Program-made: the position numbers and the translations under genes
In this document: positions 63,805 through 64,000 of the stretch, in pieces
How positions within the stretch are numbered: position 1 is the first letter of the stretch
How the letters are laid out: every line of letters begins with the position of its first letter
Notes under the pieces: model-generated
Seen by the model: the letters and a program-made list of their open reading frames with translations, nothing else
What the model was told of the DNA's origin: nothing
The model's database searches: none
Assembly (NCBI RefSeq): GCF_036014215.1
Contig: NZ_CP107921.1
Span: forward strand, 62,001-126,000
Length of the DNA stretch: 64,000 bases
Source of the DNA: Streptomyces sp. NBC_00440
Lineage (GTDB): Bacteria; Actinomycetota; Actinomycetes; Streptomycetales; Streptomycetaceae
Reading direction: 5' to 3'

Positions 63805-64000
63805 GCCGACCTGTCCGGCATCTACCGGGAAAGAGTCGGCCACCTGCGACGTGAGACAAACCGGCTCGCCGTCGAGCTGCGAGAACTACTGGACTCACGA
63901 ACCCACGCCGGCCTCTCCCTGCACGAGGCCGCAGCCATCCTGCATGCCCACCCCACACACCTGATCCGCTGCTTCAAGCAGACATACGGCCTGCCCCCAC
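63805..64000 (+). pseudogene. AraC-family C-terminal domain without start, cut by window edge
   Basis: The frame DLSGIYRERVGHLRRETNRL then ELRELLDSRTHAGLSLHEAA and ILHAHPTHLIRCFKQTYGLP is an AraC-type helix-turn-helix, continuing past 64000. It is in the same frame as MerR, directly after its TGA, but has no start codon or N-terminal domain of its own. It is either a truncated AraC gene or the remainder of a gene replaced by the MerR module. Confidence 0.65.

Overview
High-GC actinobacterial DNA, almost certainly a Streptomyces chromosome. The grounds are third-position GC bias, GTG starts, a SpoIIE-type phosphatase fused to PAS/GAF/ATPase domains, MmyB-type XRE regulators, a SigB/F-like sigma factor, an HSP18-type regulator and the insertion-sequence families present. 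The large number of IS elements and broken genes suggests accessory, perhaps arm-proximal, DNA. All family names come from recognising sequence; no database search was run.

Layout. 0-6 kb: ISL3 remnant, SpoIIE-type signalling phosphatase, APC permease divergent from a DJ-1/AraC regulator. 6-15.6 kb: decayed TnpB, a secreted protein, a toxin-like pseudogene, two divergent members of an unrecognised protein family (8.6-11.3 kb), a PH-like membrane protein ending at an IS5 insertion, a DNA ligase fragment, and an SDR/TetR pair with two identical operators. 15.6-24 kb is a mobile-element graveyard: IS110 copy A, an IS5/IS427-type element enclosing a DUF7677-like gene, Tn3 and integrase fragments, and a helical-repeat protein. 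23.7-25.5 kb: TetR plus alpha/beta hydrolase with a perfect operator. 26.1-29.5 kb: IS110 copy B interrupted by a 1.8-kb IS982-like element that carries a RibD/DHFR-like reductase.

30-48 kb: a Tat-secreted discoidin-domain protein (30.1 kb) and a secreted GH92 alpha-mannosidase (45.7-48.1 kb) share the same palindrome, GACAACGTTGTC, just upstream of their starts; a LacI relic follows the first. Between them lies a stress block: SigB-like sigma factor, DUF2267 protein, Hsp20 with its divergent regulator, a MerR-like protein behind a structured leader of about 700 bp, CsbD and a small hydrophobic protein. There are also SDR, quinone-reductase and WrbA-like enzymes with divergent XRE or TetR regulators.

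48.6-64 kb is rich in redox enzymes: four quinone-oxidoreductase/zinc-ADH proteins, two aldo/keto reductases, an SDR, a cupin and a carboxymuconolactone decarboxylase-like protein, each beside a local regulator (ArsR-DUF5937, two XRE, MerR). An AraC C-terminal fragment runs off the right edge. The common theme is small divergent regulator/enzyme modules, many with visible palindromic operators, probably for electrophile or quinone detoxification. No rRNA, tRNA or CRISPR array was seen.
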